Source of the DNA: Cheilinus undulatus
Taxonomy: Eukaryota > Chordata > Actinopteri > Labriformes > Labridae
NCBI RefSeq assembly: GCF_018320785.1
Contig: NC_054868.1
Coordinates: forward strand, 48,870,874-48,934,873
Length of the DNA stretch: 64,000 nucleotides
Reading direction: 5' to 3'
Shown: positions 11,295-25,200 of the stretch, one piece after another
How positions within the stretch are numbered: the stretch's first letter is position 1
How the letters are laid out: each line of letters begins with the position of its first letter
Position numbers and translations under genes: made by a program
Notes under the pieces: model-generated
Seen by the model: only the letters and a program-made list of their open reading frames with translations
Told to the model about the DNA's origin: nothing
Database searches by the model: none

Positions 11295-11590
11295 GGCACC
11301 ATAGTAGGTGAACTTGTCACATCTACCATGGTACTGCCCCATAGTGGTACCATTTTATAATTACTATGGTAATACGGTGCTACACCTAACAGCGCATGGT
11401 ACCACGGTACAAGGATCATATTTGTGCTGTGGTCAGACAGCTCACGGTGCTATGATACTGAGATTCTACCATAGTGTGTGGGAACCATGGTGCTTACACT
11501 GCTTTATAATGCACCATGGTTCTCACACTATGGTACCTTTGTATGATTACCATGATATTAACGTAAAAGTACCACAATGCAGACACTACA
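11295..11590. repeat. Palindrome-rich ACCATGGT/TACCATGGTA repeat
   Basis: Around a dozen copies or variants of ACCATGG, CCATAGT and TGGTACC occur within 300 bp, on both strands because the words are palindromic. Open frames at 11228-11419 (-) and 11308-11730 (+) are by-products of this composition. Similar palindromic ACTATGGTA sequence is known to me from fish MITEs; no ends were identified. Confidence 0.65.
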
Positions 11591-11902
11591 TCACAGTGCA
11601 TGTACCAAAATATTCTTACTGCCAAAAATGTGCATTGAAATGTGTGCTATACCTCCCACAGATACTAACAGGATATTTGCACATTAAATCAACTGATTCA
11701 CTGCCTAAAACCAGAGTTTTTGAAGTTTAGCTCATCACTTGTACCTTTCGATAAAGTTTACACACTTTTACCTGACTCCAAATTGTTCTATGGCAAGAGT
11801 AAGAGGAATTTAGATCCAGCAACAATCAAATAATAACCTGAATATCTTAACAGATGTTGCAAAAAAGAGATAAACAAGCTGTGGTTAAAACTTTAGTCCA
11901 TA

Positions 11903-13233
11903 TTTATTTTTATCATCATACAGGTATACACGTCAGTAATTTTAATCCAAATACAAAAAGACGAGAAAAACATAGGAAATAATCTGAAACCTCCAGTTTA
12001 TGTTGTGCAAGTAGCAGTGGACCTTCTGTTTCTTTGTCCTTCAAGTAAGTTGACATTTCAAGTCTAGCTTTAAGTCCAGTTATTACAGTGCATAATTAAG
12101 AGTCTCTGAACACTTTAACAGACAGCAAAGACCAATAGATTACAACAGTGTGCAAGCAGGCGATAACTGAGTGTAAGGTTGAAACTTGTGTTAAAAGTCA
12201 GTATTGATAACTTACACAGTGAAGAGAAGACAGGAGAGAGTACGAAATTTGGGTCCTGGACACTTAAGGCAGCGTGGTATGTCATTGTCACCATCATCAA
12301 AGCTGTGCTACAGTAGAATGTAGATTTTTAAGTGGCACTGCCAGGTCCCTCTGATTACCTTTTAGTCAGTTTATATTAATACTGTATATTAAGTGTTTCT
12401 GTAGGTTCTTAGCTAAAATTTCTTTGAGGATTGTTTGCTACAACTTAACACTTCATGAGCTTTAGAAGCAGCACATTAGGATGCCGATAGATTAATTCAA
12501 GTAGTTTATTTTTAATGCCTGAAACCACTACTGTAGGGTAGGTATCAGACTAGTTATTTAACCAAAAATTTTCTTGACCACAATATATTTAGCTGTTCAA
12601 AGAAAACAGGAAGAATGGTTTTGGTTAAAAAAAAAAAAAAACAACCTACACATACACTGGAAAGCGAAAGTACAGTTTGCCCTTAAGGGTTTCCAAAAAT
12701 CACAAAGCAAAAGTTTCTTACAGGAACTTCAGAAGGAACAAAACATGATTAAATGAGGTGTGTGGTGGGAGGAGAGCTAGCAGTTTCAGTCGTCTGTGCT
12801 ACTTTAGTTGGATCTGGTTAGACCACTTCCTTCTACATGCCTTGTGTACACCCACACAGTTTGTGTACAAACAGTAAACTTTAAGAAACACAATAGTGAT
12901 ACAGTCAGTGGTAAGGTCATATATCCTGCATAATTTGCCTTTGAGTATGGTATGTTAAGTCAGTAACTTTTCCATGTCAGTTTTTGGTGTTTTGTTTGTT
13001 GTTTTGTTGGTGTAGAAATCAAACTTGTTGTGGTGTTTTCACCTTAAACAGTTTCGAGAAAGAGCACACTAACGCAGACATTAAAGTCTTGAAAAAAAAA
13101 AATCACAGCTTTTTAAATCTGTGTCAAACATCCCTGTTTATGACTAAACACATGGGACTCTCCCTTACACTCAAACTTCTGTTTTCACAGCCCAGCCCTC
13201 CCTGCTCTTCCTGTAAATGTTATTATAGTGCCT
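11903..13233 (-). other. pla2g6: Probable pla2g6 3'UTR
   Basis: Follows the pla2g6 stop on the minus strand. A canonical AATAAA (reverse of tttatt at 11903-11908) is the best polyadenylation signal seen, giving a 3'UTR of about 1.3 kb. The region contains no transposon ends. The end is inferred; an earlier signal could be used. Confidence 0.45.
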
Positions 13234-16200
13234 TCAGTTGTTCAGTAGCAGCTTTGCCAAAGATTGGAGTTTGTCTCTCTTCTCATACAGGTACATCTGG
13301 GTTTCCCACAGCATGTCCACCAGCACAGCATCGCTCACTTCATCAAGCATCACCTCCTGAGACAACTGGGGACTCAACCTGCAAAAATAAAATAAAATCA
13401 ATTCATAAAACCAGTTTTTAAAAAAATGTTTCTTTTTAAAAAAAAAGAAAGCAGAGTTGTATTTATAAACTGAGCATATGCAAGAGGTGTATTTGTGTTT
13501 TGATTAAATTACCTGATGCCATAAACTGATAAAAGAAAGCAGCTGAGAATATGAGTGATGCTGAGAAATGAGCTAAAGATCAGATGAAGTGATAAGATGT
13601 TCAAGCTGATAACTTTTTTCGTCAGGGTTAGCACCACAGACAACAAAGATAGCAATAAAAGAGAACCAAAGTGCAGCAGGTTCTTTCTTAGGCTACAAGT
13701 ATCATATACCTAGCATTTGCACTACTGTGGCATTTTCTAACTGCAAACAAAGATGGTTAAAATCTATGTTGTGTGAATGGGAAGGGATGTAGCAGTCAAT
13801 TCTAGGATAAAATCAATGTTTTCTTCCTGATAAGGTGTACTTCTCTACATATCTTTTATGCAGTCTGTCATAAAAAGTGTGTCTGGCCTTTCAGCACTAC
13901 TTCACACATCAGCATCCAGCTAAAAAGAAGTCAGTTAGCCCACCTTAGGACAATTAAGCCCAGTTCAGACCACAACTCAACTAAAGGGTTTCTTGACATT
14001 ATTGGTGACAGTCGCAGTAGTCTGAAACGAGCCATTGCAGCTCAAATCAAGCCATCTGTTGAAGATGGCTTCGACTCAGCTGGTCAAGACACAGTTTGCC
14101 CGTGTATTATGTGGATTTATTCCGTGGTCTTGGTGAATACTTGAGTTTGATTGGCTCTGGAAGTTCCACTGGTGCCCACTAACTTCTGATATATGGATAC
14201 CTGTGGAACTTCTCAGGTAGTTTTGGTCATAAAATCTTTTCCTGTTCCAAATCAATGCGCAGCAGCTGTTAGATGATAGAAGTAACCATAGCAACTGTTA
14301 TAACTTCTATAAACTATTGTCTGAAGATTTAAATAACATTTAAAAAAGAAAATAAGCTTTTTTTTTCTTTGTAGAGCCAAAGGAAATGCCTCTGATGAAC
14401 TGGCATGATAATATCTGATAAATACTGCCGTGTCTCTAACAGGGAATCAGCACCTGCAGGGTGTGGATGGCACCGTTTCAACTCTGTGACCCCATAGTGC
14501 AGAAGGAGGTAGGCCTTGCTAGGGAAAGGGAATTTCTGTTTTGATCGCAAAGCGTATGAAATGATAAATTAGGGATTTTATTGATACTTTTCTTTGGCAA
14601 GTGACCATGGTATAAGCCGGTTAATGGCTCTCTGGACTGAACACCTTGTTGGGCATTAACCCTTACATCAACCATGGGAGATACTGATGGATCTAATGTG
14701 TGTTTCTACAAATTTTCAAAGTGAATGTAAATAAAACACTTCTGACTCAGTGTGCAAGGTTTGAGTGCATGACCTTCAGATTGATGACCGAAAAAAGAAA
14801 CCATCTAAAAATAACATACTCAGTGTGCAAAGACCTTTACGCCACAGTTGTCTCTTTCCACATCAGCCTTCAAGCTGTTTTTATAAGTTTACAGTATCTC
14901 CAGGGTCCACCGGGGGGGCTGCAGCCCACACTTTGGGGTGTACTGATCTAAGCAGGGATCTTTCAAGTGTCAAACCCTTTTTAAAAATGATGTTTTTTAC
15001 TGTGGGCACAGTTATTGTCAGCTGACCTGTGGTAGATAGTGTCGATCATTTCACACCAGGCGCTGGCTCTGTCCACTGCACAGCCATCAGAGTCTGTGCA
15101 CTGTCCAATCAGAGAAAGAGAAAGATAAATTTAGATCTAGAAACAACAAATGACACTTTATGTATGCAAGTGAACACATTAAGGCTCATTAAAAAATCAT
15201 AAAGGCAGCTCTGAATTAATAAATAAATATGAAACAAATATGAAGCTGTAGAAATGGGTGGTAAGTGAGTCGCTGACTGAACCAACAAAAAAGTTTTATG
15301 AGTTTAGTTTTAGTGAGTGCTGAACTCACGCAGTCCACAAGCATCTTGCCCAGCTCTTTGGCTCCAACGAAGCTCTTAGCCAGCTCCAGAGGGTTGGAGG
15401 GCCTGAAGACATCCACAGAGCTCACAACTACCTGAGGAGGTTTACCTGCAGATACACAGGAGCACAGATAGAATACCAGGAGATAAACAGGTGGACCTCA
15501 GGTCCAAGATACTGCACTATGATGACAGCAACATTTCTGCTGTTGCAGTCAGGTGGGCAAAGTAACATACTTGAAAACAGACAGGCCATACACAATACAC
15601 CCTCACGTTTTAATAAAGGTTTCCTTCAGCATTGTATAAGACAGGGGTGCACCAACAATACCATACCAAGAACCCCATATAGCATCAGTCTATGCAGGGA
15701 CCCCCTTCTTGCAAAGTTTCTAAATTCCTTGTGTATTATGAAGGCAAATATCAAATTTAACACACTAAATTCTTAATAATTTGTTTGTCTGAACAATAAT
15801 TGACTGTAATAAAAACAGTAAACACAGATTTTTAAATCATGTTTTAGCATTTTTATCCACTCATTAAATTAAAATATTTTTCTTTTCTTATTAACAGTCT
15901 TTGTAAATCCTTCTTCACAATTTTAACAGTGATAGAAAGTACACTTTTAGTAAAGAAAAGTAGGCGATCAAGTAGCCTGGTGGTTATGTCCTATTCCCTG
16001 CATACAGAGGCCTTTGTCCTGGGGTCAAAACAGCTTTGATTCCTTTTCTTCATGTCATTCCTCACAGCCTCTGGCTCTAACCACTGCCATATCTCTGAAA
16101 TAAAGGCATAAAAGGTCCCAAAACACAAATCTTAGAAAAATAGTAAGAAACTAAAGTAAATTGAAAGACTGGCACAGAAAAAGCACACTAAAGTTTCTTT

Positions 16201-19200
16201 GTATTAATTGATTTAAATGGATAGAGGTCAAATGTTAAGATATTATGGCCAAAAATCTCTCAGTTTATCTTGTTTATTATTTTCCCGGCTCTTCCCTCCA
16301 TAATCCTGCTTTCAATAACTCTGGTATAAGAAGCCTTGGATGTATACAGCTGCATTAATTATATTACTGGATAGCTTTGTTCTGCCTTTAATATATTTTT
16401 TTACTAATGAAAGAAGCTAAGAGCTTTTATAAAATTTAAATCCAACAGAAATGCAGAATTTAAGTACACAACTTGATGTTGGCTTTGGAACTGCAAGTGA
16501 ATAGAGAAGAGCCGAGAAGCATTTGAAAGGGCATTTAATAAAAAATGTATAATAATGTATAATGTATAATTAGGGTGTCTTCTATCTTCAAATCCCCACA
16601 GCTATCAAGTCAACCCCAAATGATCAAGACTGCAACAGTTTTACCAGGAATGACTTGATGTTAGATCCATTTTTGCAGAAATCCCCCTGTCAGCTATTAT
16701 TAGTAAATATAATACACGTACATATCAGTCCAGTCCTGATTATGTAAATCTGCATTTTTTGTGTCAGCTTTTCATTTCAGAGTTTTTCTGCCTGAGATTC
16801 AAAACAAAAAACCTGTTTCCTCTTTTTGTTTTTCACCAATCAGGACTCAGCCTATTAGCATCAGACCAAGTGATCAACAACATGGCAGTCTAGAAGTATG
16901 TAGCTATAGTATTTTGACTGACCATAGGCGGTAGGTATTATCTCTGTGTTAATGCTAAAAAAAAACATATATCTTTTTTTGATATTTTATGGGGCTTTTT
17001 ATGCCTTTATTTAGAGAGGATAACAGAAGATAGTCAGAAACAGGAATGAGAGAGTGGAGGATGGACATGCAGGAAAGGAGCTGCAAGCTGGACTTAAACC
17101 AGGGCCTCCCATGTACATGGAGCACAACTTCAGAGCAAGGTCATCTGTGCCCCTACATTACCAGGAATTTACAATTACGATTACAATTACAAATACAATA
17201 ATATGTTATTTGGATCAAAATATTCACTTTATTTTAGTTCATTTCAAGTCTGGCCCCCAAAGTGTTTGTCAAGGCTAAATCTGGCCCTTGTACAAATGTA
17301 GCTGATGTTCAAATGATAGACGTACAACATATTTGCATCCATATGATGGCTTAAATTCACATTTAAAGCTAGCACACAGTTCACACATTATATTTCATCT
17401 TCACATGTAATATGGCGTACCTGTGCCAAGGGAGACCACTATACCCAACTTCTTCATTTCTTTCTCTTTGCCCTGAAGGAGAGAAGATGTAAGGAGAGTC
17501 ACAAAAGAAGGCATTAAATATGTGGCTTGAAAAGTTGCTTTAAAAGCCCAGAAGTGATTGAATGTAAGCCAGTTGGTACCTCTGCTTTCAAAGCTTTATT
17601 GTACTGATGGATTTCTGACATGGCATCTAGCGTTGGATTGTTAGCCAACAGTCCTCCATCCAGGAAGCGTCCCATTGGTCGAAAGTAGGTAGGGGCCGCG
17701 CCGCTGGAGCGGGCAGCTCGCCACACAAGTTGCTCTGATGTAAAGAAGGTAAAACGATTAATAATCTAAAGTAATCAAACCATTAATGAGGGGTTAGATT
17801 CTTCATGCAGGCGTTGGGTTTAACATTTGTACATCAAGTTCTCACTGAACAATCACATTCATCTATGTTGAGAAGAACCAAGTGCTAAAATGCTGTTCCG
17901 TCTACAGAAATTATGCATTTTTTATGGAATCAAGGAAACAGAGAGTTTTGGAAACATTACTACCATTACGTCATGCGGGTTAAATGAGAAGGCTGATACC
18001 ACTCTTGACTGAACATATCAATGAGCAGAAAGCTGACTTAGCCTTGTGTGAAGGTCAAAAACAGCTAGCTTGGCTCTGTTGAGGAGCAAAATCACACTTC
18101 CTGCGTCTCTTAATCAAACTAGTTCCCAAGTTGCCTACTGAAATTTCATTAAAGTGGTATCAACCTTTCATCCAACTTGGCAAGAAAGCCATAAAGTACA
18201 CTTAAAGTATGTTTTTCTATAAAAAAGTTAACTTGTGAATGTAAGCCTAAAATCTGTGAGTGACAACGTCAGATTATTTGTGTACCTGCTCCCTTTAAAG
18301 CGCTCTAATTTAGACGGACACACACCTTCATCTGTCACTTTCCTACGCTTTCTGGCTGGCTCCTCTGTGTATCCTACTATCAACACATCCTCATCCTCCC
18401 ATCCTGCAACAACAACACGGCTGGCACTCAGACAACACAGCAGGACAGGACTTAAGGAGAACAATGACCTACAAATACAGGGGTAGGTTTGTGATTTTCT
18501 GGACATCTTTTCTAGAATAAACAGAGCTTTATGTGGTAAAACTGGGCCTTTAAAGCCACTCTGTGCTGGCTACTCAATCTGCTAACTCTGACTCCATCTA
18601 GAGGTAAAATTATTAACTGCACTATCCTCCAGTAGCAATAAAACAAAAGAACAAAATCCCACAGTACCTTGTGGGATGGTGAGGGGTTTGAATGTGGCAG
18701 TGGTGGCATATGGGGGCTCTCTGTGGACGGATGGAGGGTTGTAGTTCCTGAAGATGTGCAGCTCACCAGGATGTCTGTCTGCTAAAACACTGGTCACCAT
18801 CACCCTGTAAAGGATAGGAAGGTTAATAGAGACACAGAGCAGCTTTTACATAAAAAAATGTCTTTCTACTAATGTTCTCTTTAAACCCATTAAACAACCA
18901 TTTACAGCTAATGATGCAAAATGAGATCATTTGAACAGTCACTTTCCAGAACAATAAGATCTATTAGAGGAAACCAGCCCTCATTTCCTCTAATCCATGT
19001 GTTTTCTCTTCAACTGACCGGTCACAGCTAAAAGGGATATCTAAAACTGTTTCTTTGCATGTATCACTCAAAACAGAAACACAAGAAAAAACATGAAAGA
19101 CTGTAAATTAAGCATATCTTCATAGGATCATTTTCTGCTGACTAAATGTTTAGGTAAAGTCTTAAAGTGTGAGATTAAAGGTCACGTATTTTACCCCTTT

Positions 19201-22200
19201 AAAACAAGTTTATATTGGTCTCAGAGATCTCCAAAACATGCTTGTAAAGTTTGTTTCTGAAAAATATCCCCAGTATTGGATTTTTGCATGTCTAAAACAC
19301 CTCTGTTTCAGCCCTGCTCATAACGAGCCTTTTCTGTGTCTGTAGATTTAAGTGTTACTGAGCAGTCTGACTGCGCCCCTGACCACGTCCCTCCCAGGAT
19401 ATGGATGTGGCTTAATGGATGTGGCACTCCTGATCCTCCTCTTATCAGGAGAGGAGGACGGAACTTTCTTCCAAGCGGGGAGGGACAACCTAACATGGGG
19501 TCAGGGCTTACTCCCCACATGGCATCATGAGGGGCAAATCTGAGAACGGCTTGTTTCAACTCACATTTTCTGAAAGGTGGTAGTGGTTGTGGTTGTGGTG
19601 GGGGGTCTGATTCTCTTGGGGATTGTGGACAAGCCAGGGATACATATTTTTGCCAGAAAATCCTGAAGAACTCTATTTTTTGTACAGACATGGACGATTT
19701 GCACAGGATTAAAACCACAGACGTCCTGTGCGATTATTAAAAATTATCAGAGGACCCTGGATAATACTAATGCCATTCAAATAGGGCATAAGAACCACAT
19801 TTTCAAGCAGCCACAGTATGGTTGATGAGGATTCGACTAACAGCTTTAACACAAGAGGAAACAAACTGCACAAACTTAGCAAAGAGACTTGGGTTTGTTC
19901 TGACTGAACCAGGTTGGGTGTGGGAGCACCTTCAGCATTGTCTGGTGAATCCTTTGTCTTTTGGGAGTATTCTGTAAATTGTATTTCAATGGTAACAGTT
20001 ACCTGGGGTATTGGACGTCTGTCATCTTGGTGTTCTCTCCAAACTCCTTCTTCAGGAAGTCCTCCAGTGGTGCAGACTCATACGGTCTTGACCCCTTAAA
20101 CACCTGTTCCTTCATCCTAAAGTAGAGGCAGCGCAGGTACTCCATGGACTTACCTAGAAAGAGTGGAAACACCTTTTAGGGTAGTGAGGGGAGCAGAGAA
20201 CAAGTTCCATACTGTTTATCCAAGAACTGTTCAAGAGTTATTGGCTAAAAAGCCACTGAAAATTGTGAGACAATCTCTCCATATACTCACTGACAATCTA
20301 ACATCAGGCAGAAAATACTGCTATATCACAACCAGGACCACAGAAGTATTAAACAGATTCATCCAACAAGCCTTTAGGCTGGCATTCTGCCTTATTTTGC
20401 TGCATTAAACACTATACATGACACCATAAAGACACGTCTGAATTGATGACTTTTACTGGTTTTAAATGCAACTATTACAACTACTTTAACTAGATATTTT
20501 ACTGTTTTTCGAACATACCCTACATGCTTTATGTATCTTTTAAATTGTCTTTCATACAGGTTATATATTCCTCTGCACAAATGCTGCTTTGCAAATAAAA
20601 ATAAAGGTTGATTTTACAAAAATGAGAGGAAAAAAGTTAGGAACACATACCATGGATTATAGCCAGGGCTAGGATGCCTCCAGTGCTGGTGCCGGCCACC
20701 CAGTCGAAGAGCTCTCTAGTAGGTCGACCGGCCTCTTTCTCCAGAGCGATCAACATCTGGATCAATACCAGGCCTTTAATACCTCCACCATCTAGACACA
20801 GCAGTCTGTCCATCCTTCAGGGGGAAAGAGAGGATTAAGATAATGCTTTATTGGCTTTAGATGGATAGTACTATAAAATAATATCATGAATCAGAATATA
20901 GTAGTTAAATACAGATTCTTACCTCTTTCTGGTGCTGTCCACTTCAGACATGCCTCTGCTCATGGCACTGACTGCTGCTCCCATTAACATCATGTCCTCA
21001 AACCCTGTCAGCCAATTATGACAGCTGGTGTTATCAGACTAACACACTTTAAGATCCATGCAAGAAGACAGGAGAATAAAGGGTAAGCTGGAGTTTCTAC
21101 AGGCTGAGGAGGAGGAGTATAAACTATATAGAAAGTATGGTTTAACTTTCTAGAAGCAGTGCTGGGTACTAATACTAAAACTGTTTAGTTGTTGGAGCTT
21201 TCCAGTAAAAACATCTTGTTTTTAAGTCAAAAATAAAATTAAGGTTAAGCTTTCTATTGCTCTCTGGAGCACACTGATAAAATTGGCATTGTCATGTGAT
21301 TCAGCCCTTACTGCTCTGCTATTTGTGTATTTTATTTGTCTTCATAATAACAACAGCCTGCAAACAAAGATTCTTCAGGGTTCATGAATATGGATTTTAA
21401 TTTTTTTTTTCCAATGCACTCTATGGTTAGGTTTGGGTTATTTAAAGACGTTCAAGGGAGCGTAAAATTACCCTTTGTAACTTTGGAAAAAAATGGATAA
21501 AATCCATCTCCAACAGTTTATTTCTTTTCTAAATGCTGACAGAGACCCCCTGCTGTCCAAACATGATAACACTGAGACCATAAGCTACATGCAAGCTTGG
21601 AAGGAACCAGTGACACTGCAGCATCGCTGTAGTTGTAACCATTGAAACATATTTTTAAAATTTCCAGCATAAATGAAAAATAAATGCACCAAGACACAGC
21701 ATCCAACGAAAGAGGGGACTTCATTGTTGGGAGGGCAGGAGGAAGGATGCTGGCGTTACCTATGCCTGCTGGTTTTGCCTTGTTGGAGATTGGGGGAGGA
21801 CTGCCAGGGGAGGGTGGGAGGCAGCGCTGGACCCCTACACTACACAGCATGTCCAGCAGTATCTTTCTATTGGGACCTTTTATGTTAACACAAAAACATG
21901 CAAGTAGACGTGTTAGACATGCACACACCATGGAGAGAAGAGAGAAAATAGAGAGGGATAAGACGAGAGAGAGAAAGCAAGAATACACGTGAGCTGTTAG
22001 CAAATATCATGCATTTTAAAATCATTACATGGAGGTAAACTCCTGTTATCACCACTTCTTCTTCAGAGCATCAAGTGCCTGGAATAAAATAACCTCAAAC
22101 AGAAATATGATGATGCAGTAGTCTTGTTTTTGAAAGCATATGAAAACATCTTCCTTTTCTATCTGTTATTTGGTAGGCCTCTCTTTCCATACTCAACAAT

Positions 22201-25200
22201 CTTCATGCATTTCCTTAGTATTTAACATTTAAACACATGCTTTAAAAGACATAAAACTGAGATTTTTGCAGCCTGTTAGTCAAGCATGTAAGCTGCAAAA
22301 ACTCGTTATACTTCATCATTTGTCTTTTCTCTCTGTCCCTTTAATTATCTTCTATGAATTACAGGGACTGTCTTGCATCCCTTCTTTTCATGAATTGAAG
22401 ATTTTTTTTTCTTTCTTACCTTTACTTGTACGTGCAGCAATAAGTCCAGGTGTTTCTCCCAGATCATTGTGGATCTCAACATCAGCGCCAAACACGATCA
22501 GAGCTTTAATCAACTCTATGTGGTCCATCTAATGGCAAAACAAACATCATTGGCTCCCTGTCAATATGATTTTTATGTAAGAAATGTATAATTGGTGTTT
22601 TTAAAACAATGGTTTGAATTTAATCTTTGGATTTTTAGATCTGGATTCACACACGGATTCCAAATTGATGCAACTATTGGCAGCCTTGATAACAAGACAT
22701 GTCCTGTTACAATCATAAAAATGAAGAAATCCTCTGTCTTTGAAAACTTTAGGAAATATTTCAGACATACATAGGAAATAAGAATGGTCACTTTTTAGAT
22801 TAATATAGATATTTCAGTGCAAAACTTTCTACATACTGCATCTTTAATTCAAACTTATCTTAAGCAGAATGTTTAATACATCCTTTCTTTCCTTTACTCT
22901 TATTGTTCCTTTACTTACTTTTATTTCGTAACCCATGGGTTTTCATATTTGTCAAATAAGAATAAAATGTACAAAACTGTGTACTCAAGAAATACATAAA
23001 TTCACTTTCCTAACCCTAACCCTGAATGTTACTCGTAATTATTCAATCAAAGAAGACAGGCTTACTGCTGTACTCTTTTCAGCTGCACAATAGAACCTGC
23101 TGATCACGGGTCAAGGCAGGCTGAAAGTCAGCCAGTCCTGTTGGTGCTTCTTTGTTAATTGGTAAATAGATTTTATTTTGATGTTGTCACATATAAATGA
23201 AAAAATCTTCAGTTCGTTTTTTTGAGTGGAAGTTTTGCACCTATTTTGATAAAACTAAACGATTTCCATTCTATTTTCCTACCATTTCATGACCCTTTTT
23301 ATTCTTTACATTTTTAATTCAAAAGGAAGAGATATCTTGTCCACATACTTTCATAGCCAGGTGCAGAGCTGTATTTCCATCCTGGCCCTTCAGGTTAGCA
23401 TTCGCTCCGTGGGTGAGCAGCACCATGGCGGCTTCAAAGCGTCCTTTCTTGGTCAGAATATGAAGGGGGCTCTCGCCGGTCTTACTGAGGTAGTTTACTG
23501 CACAGCCGTGCTCGAGCAGCAACCGACACATCTGGCAAACAGACATCAAAGATTTATGTCAACATCTGTTTCATATTTCCTCTTGAAGCACATCTTACTT
23601 CGAAAACAAATGTCTTTGTAGGAGAGCCCAGAGCAACCGAGGTAACACAACTACAGGAAACTATCACTGTCTTTGAGCTGTGTCGTACATTAGTGCTGGA
23701 TTTAAGTTCACAAGTGGATGCTCTAACTGCGGCTAGTCATAATGGTTGTTAAAAACATGGGAATTGACTCTGGATGTTAACTAAAGGAACTCAAACATGT
23801 ACTTAGATGTAAAAGTCTTTGATTAAAGATTAGAAAACACATGGTATATTAAGATTTACCTCTGCTGTTTTGGACCAGTGAAGAGGCGTTCCTCCATACA
23901 TGCAGTCTTCAGCCTGGAGCTGACCTGGGTCTGCTTTAAGGATCTCCTCGACACAACTGACAGATGACAGATAACAACATGAAAGATATTGTTGAATATT
24001 TGCTGTAAATTGAATCAAGTCATTAGTTAATCCTTATTCTCTCCTCATTTGCTTTCAATTAAATTTAGGATCTATTTTGTGGTGGTAAACAGAATCACAC
24101 ATCCCTAGAATTTAATCCAGAATAATTAGAGTCACCATCCTATCTTCAATGTTATGTTTGGAAATGTTGTTTTGAGATTCAGCAATATCTAAGGGCTATG
24201 TCAAATAAAAGATAGACACCTTTCATGCCATCTGCTAAGAGTAATAACTGTTCAGGGTGATTACAGATCACAAAAACCAAACTCCACTCCACCACCAGTT
24301 AGCCTTCCAACAAAAAAGACTCATCATTTTTCTATCTATTGTTTCCAACCTACTCACCCCTTCTCACTGTACTTTATGGCACTGTGGATGGGGTAGCCAA
24401 CACCACCAACAACGTCACACTTGGCTCCTCCTGCCAAAAGTGCTTTGACTGACTCCACACGTCCGAGACGGCAAGCCACGTGCAGCGGCGTCTCACCGTT
24501 GTTGTTCAGCTCATTTACACCTGAGCAGAGCCGCGAGCAGAGGACCTAAGTGAGGAAATGTGCAAAAATTGCAAATGTGACTCCACCAGAAACATGAGCA
24601 AGAGAACTCAAGCAGGGATCATTGTGTGACAGGCAACAGCCAAACATAATTAAACACATATAAAGCCTAAGGGCATGATGGGTAATTACGCTCACACCTC
24701 CCCACCGATTTGAACTGTCAGTAGACAGAGCTTAGTTCCCTTTACTCTTTACAGATCTGAACTAATACTAGTGGATAAACACTGTCAAACAACCCAAACA
24801 CTGACAACCATTTCAGTCAGAATGGAGTTGAAAAAATACCCATGTAAAAGCTCAGTTACTCCGGTGAAAACTTAATGAAGTAGAAGTTAATTTATTGATT
24901 TCAAAATGTACTCAAAAAGGGCACAAAAATGCCCAAAAAAAATCTTCCAAAAAAAAAGTACAAGTTTCCTGAAAACTAATTGATTAAATGTAATCAGTTA
25001 CATTCCACCCCTGGTAAAAAACTTAACCCTTTATACTTCTTACCTGGGTAAAAATACACTGACTCTCACCTGAATGACGGCAGGAGAGTCCTGCTTGGCA
25101 GCAACGTGCATTGGCGTGTCTCCATTACGGTCTTTGATGTCAGTGCGAGCCTGGCTTTCCTCCAGCAGCTCCGTCACACAAACTGAGTCGACGCGTTCAC

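Noticed and set aside
11308..11730. 140-codon plus-strand open frame, Tyr/His rich
   Set aside because: It runs through the ACCATGGT palindrome cluster, and the composition explains the open frame.
12574..13421. Plus-strand open frames opposite the 3' end of pla2g6
   Set aside because: They are antisense to the pla2g6 3'UTR and last exon, and no domain was recognised.
19308..19718. 136-codon minus-strand open frame, proline-rich
   Set aside because: It lies wholly within a dispersed repeat that has another copy at 42252-43967, inside a pla2g6 intron.
21877..22003. Leucine-rich, membrane-like extension upstream of a pla2g6 exon
   Set aside because: The splice phases work only if the exon starts at 21876; the hydrophobic peptide is translation of the intron's pyrimidine tract.
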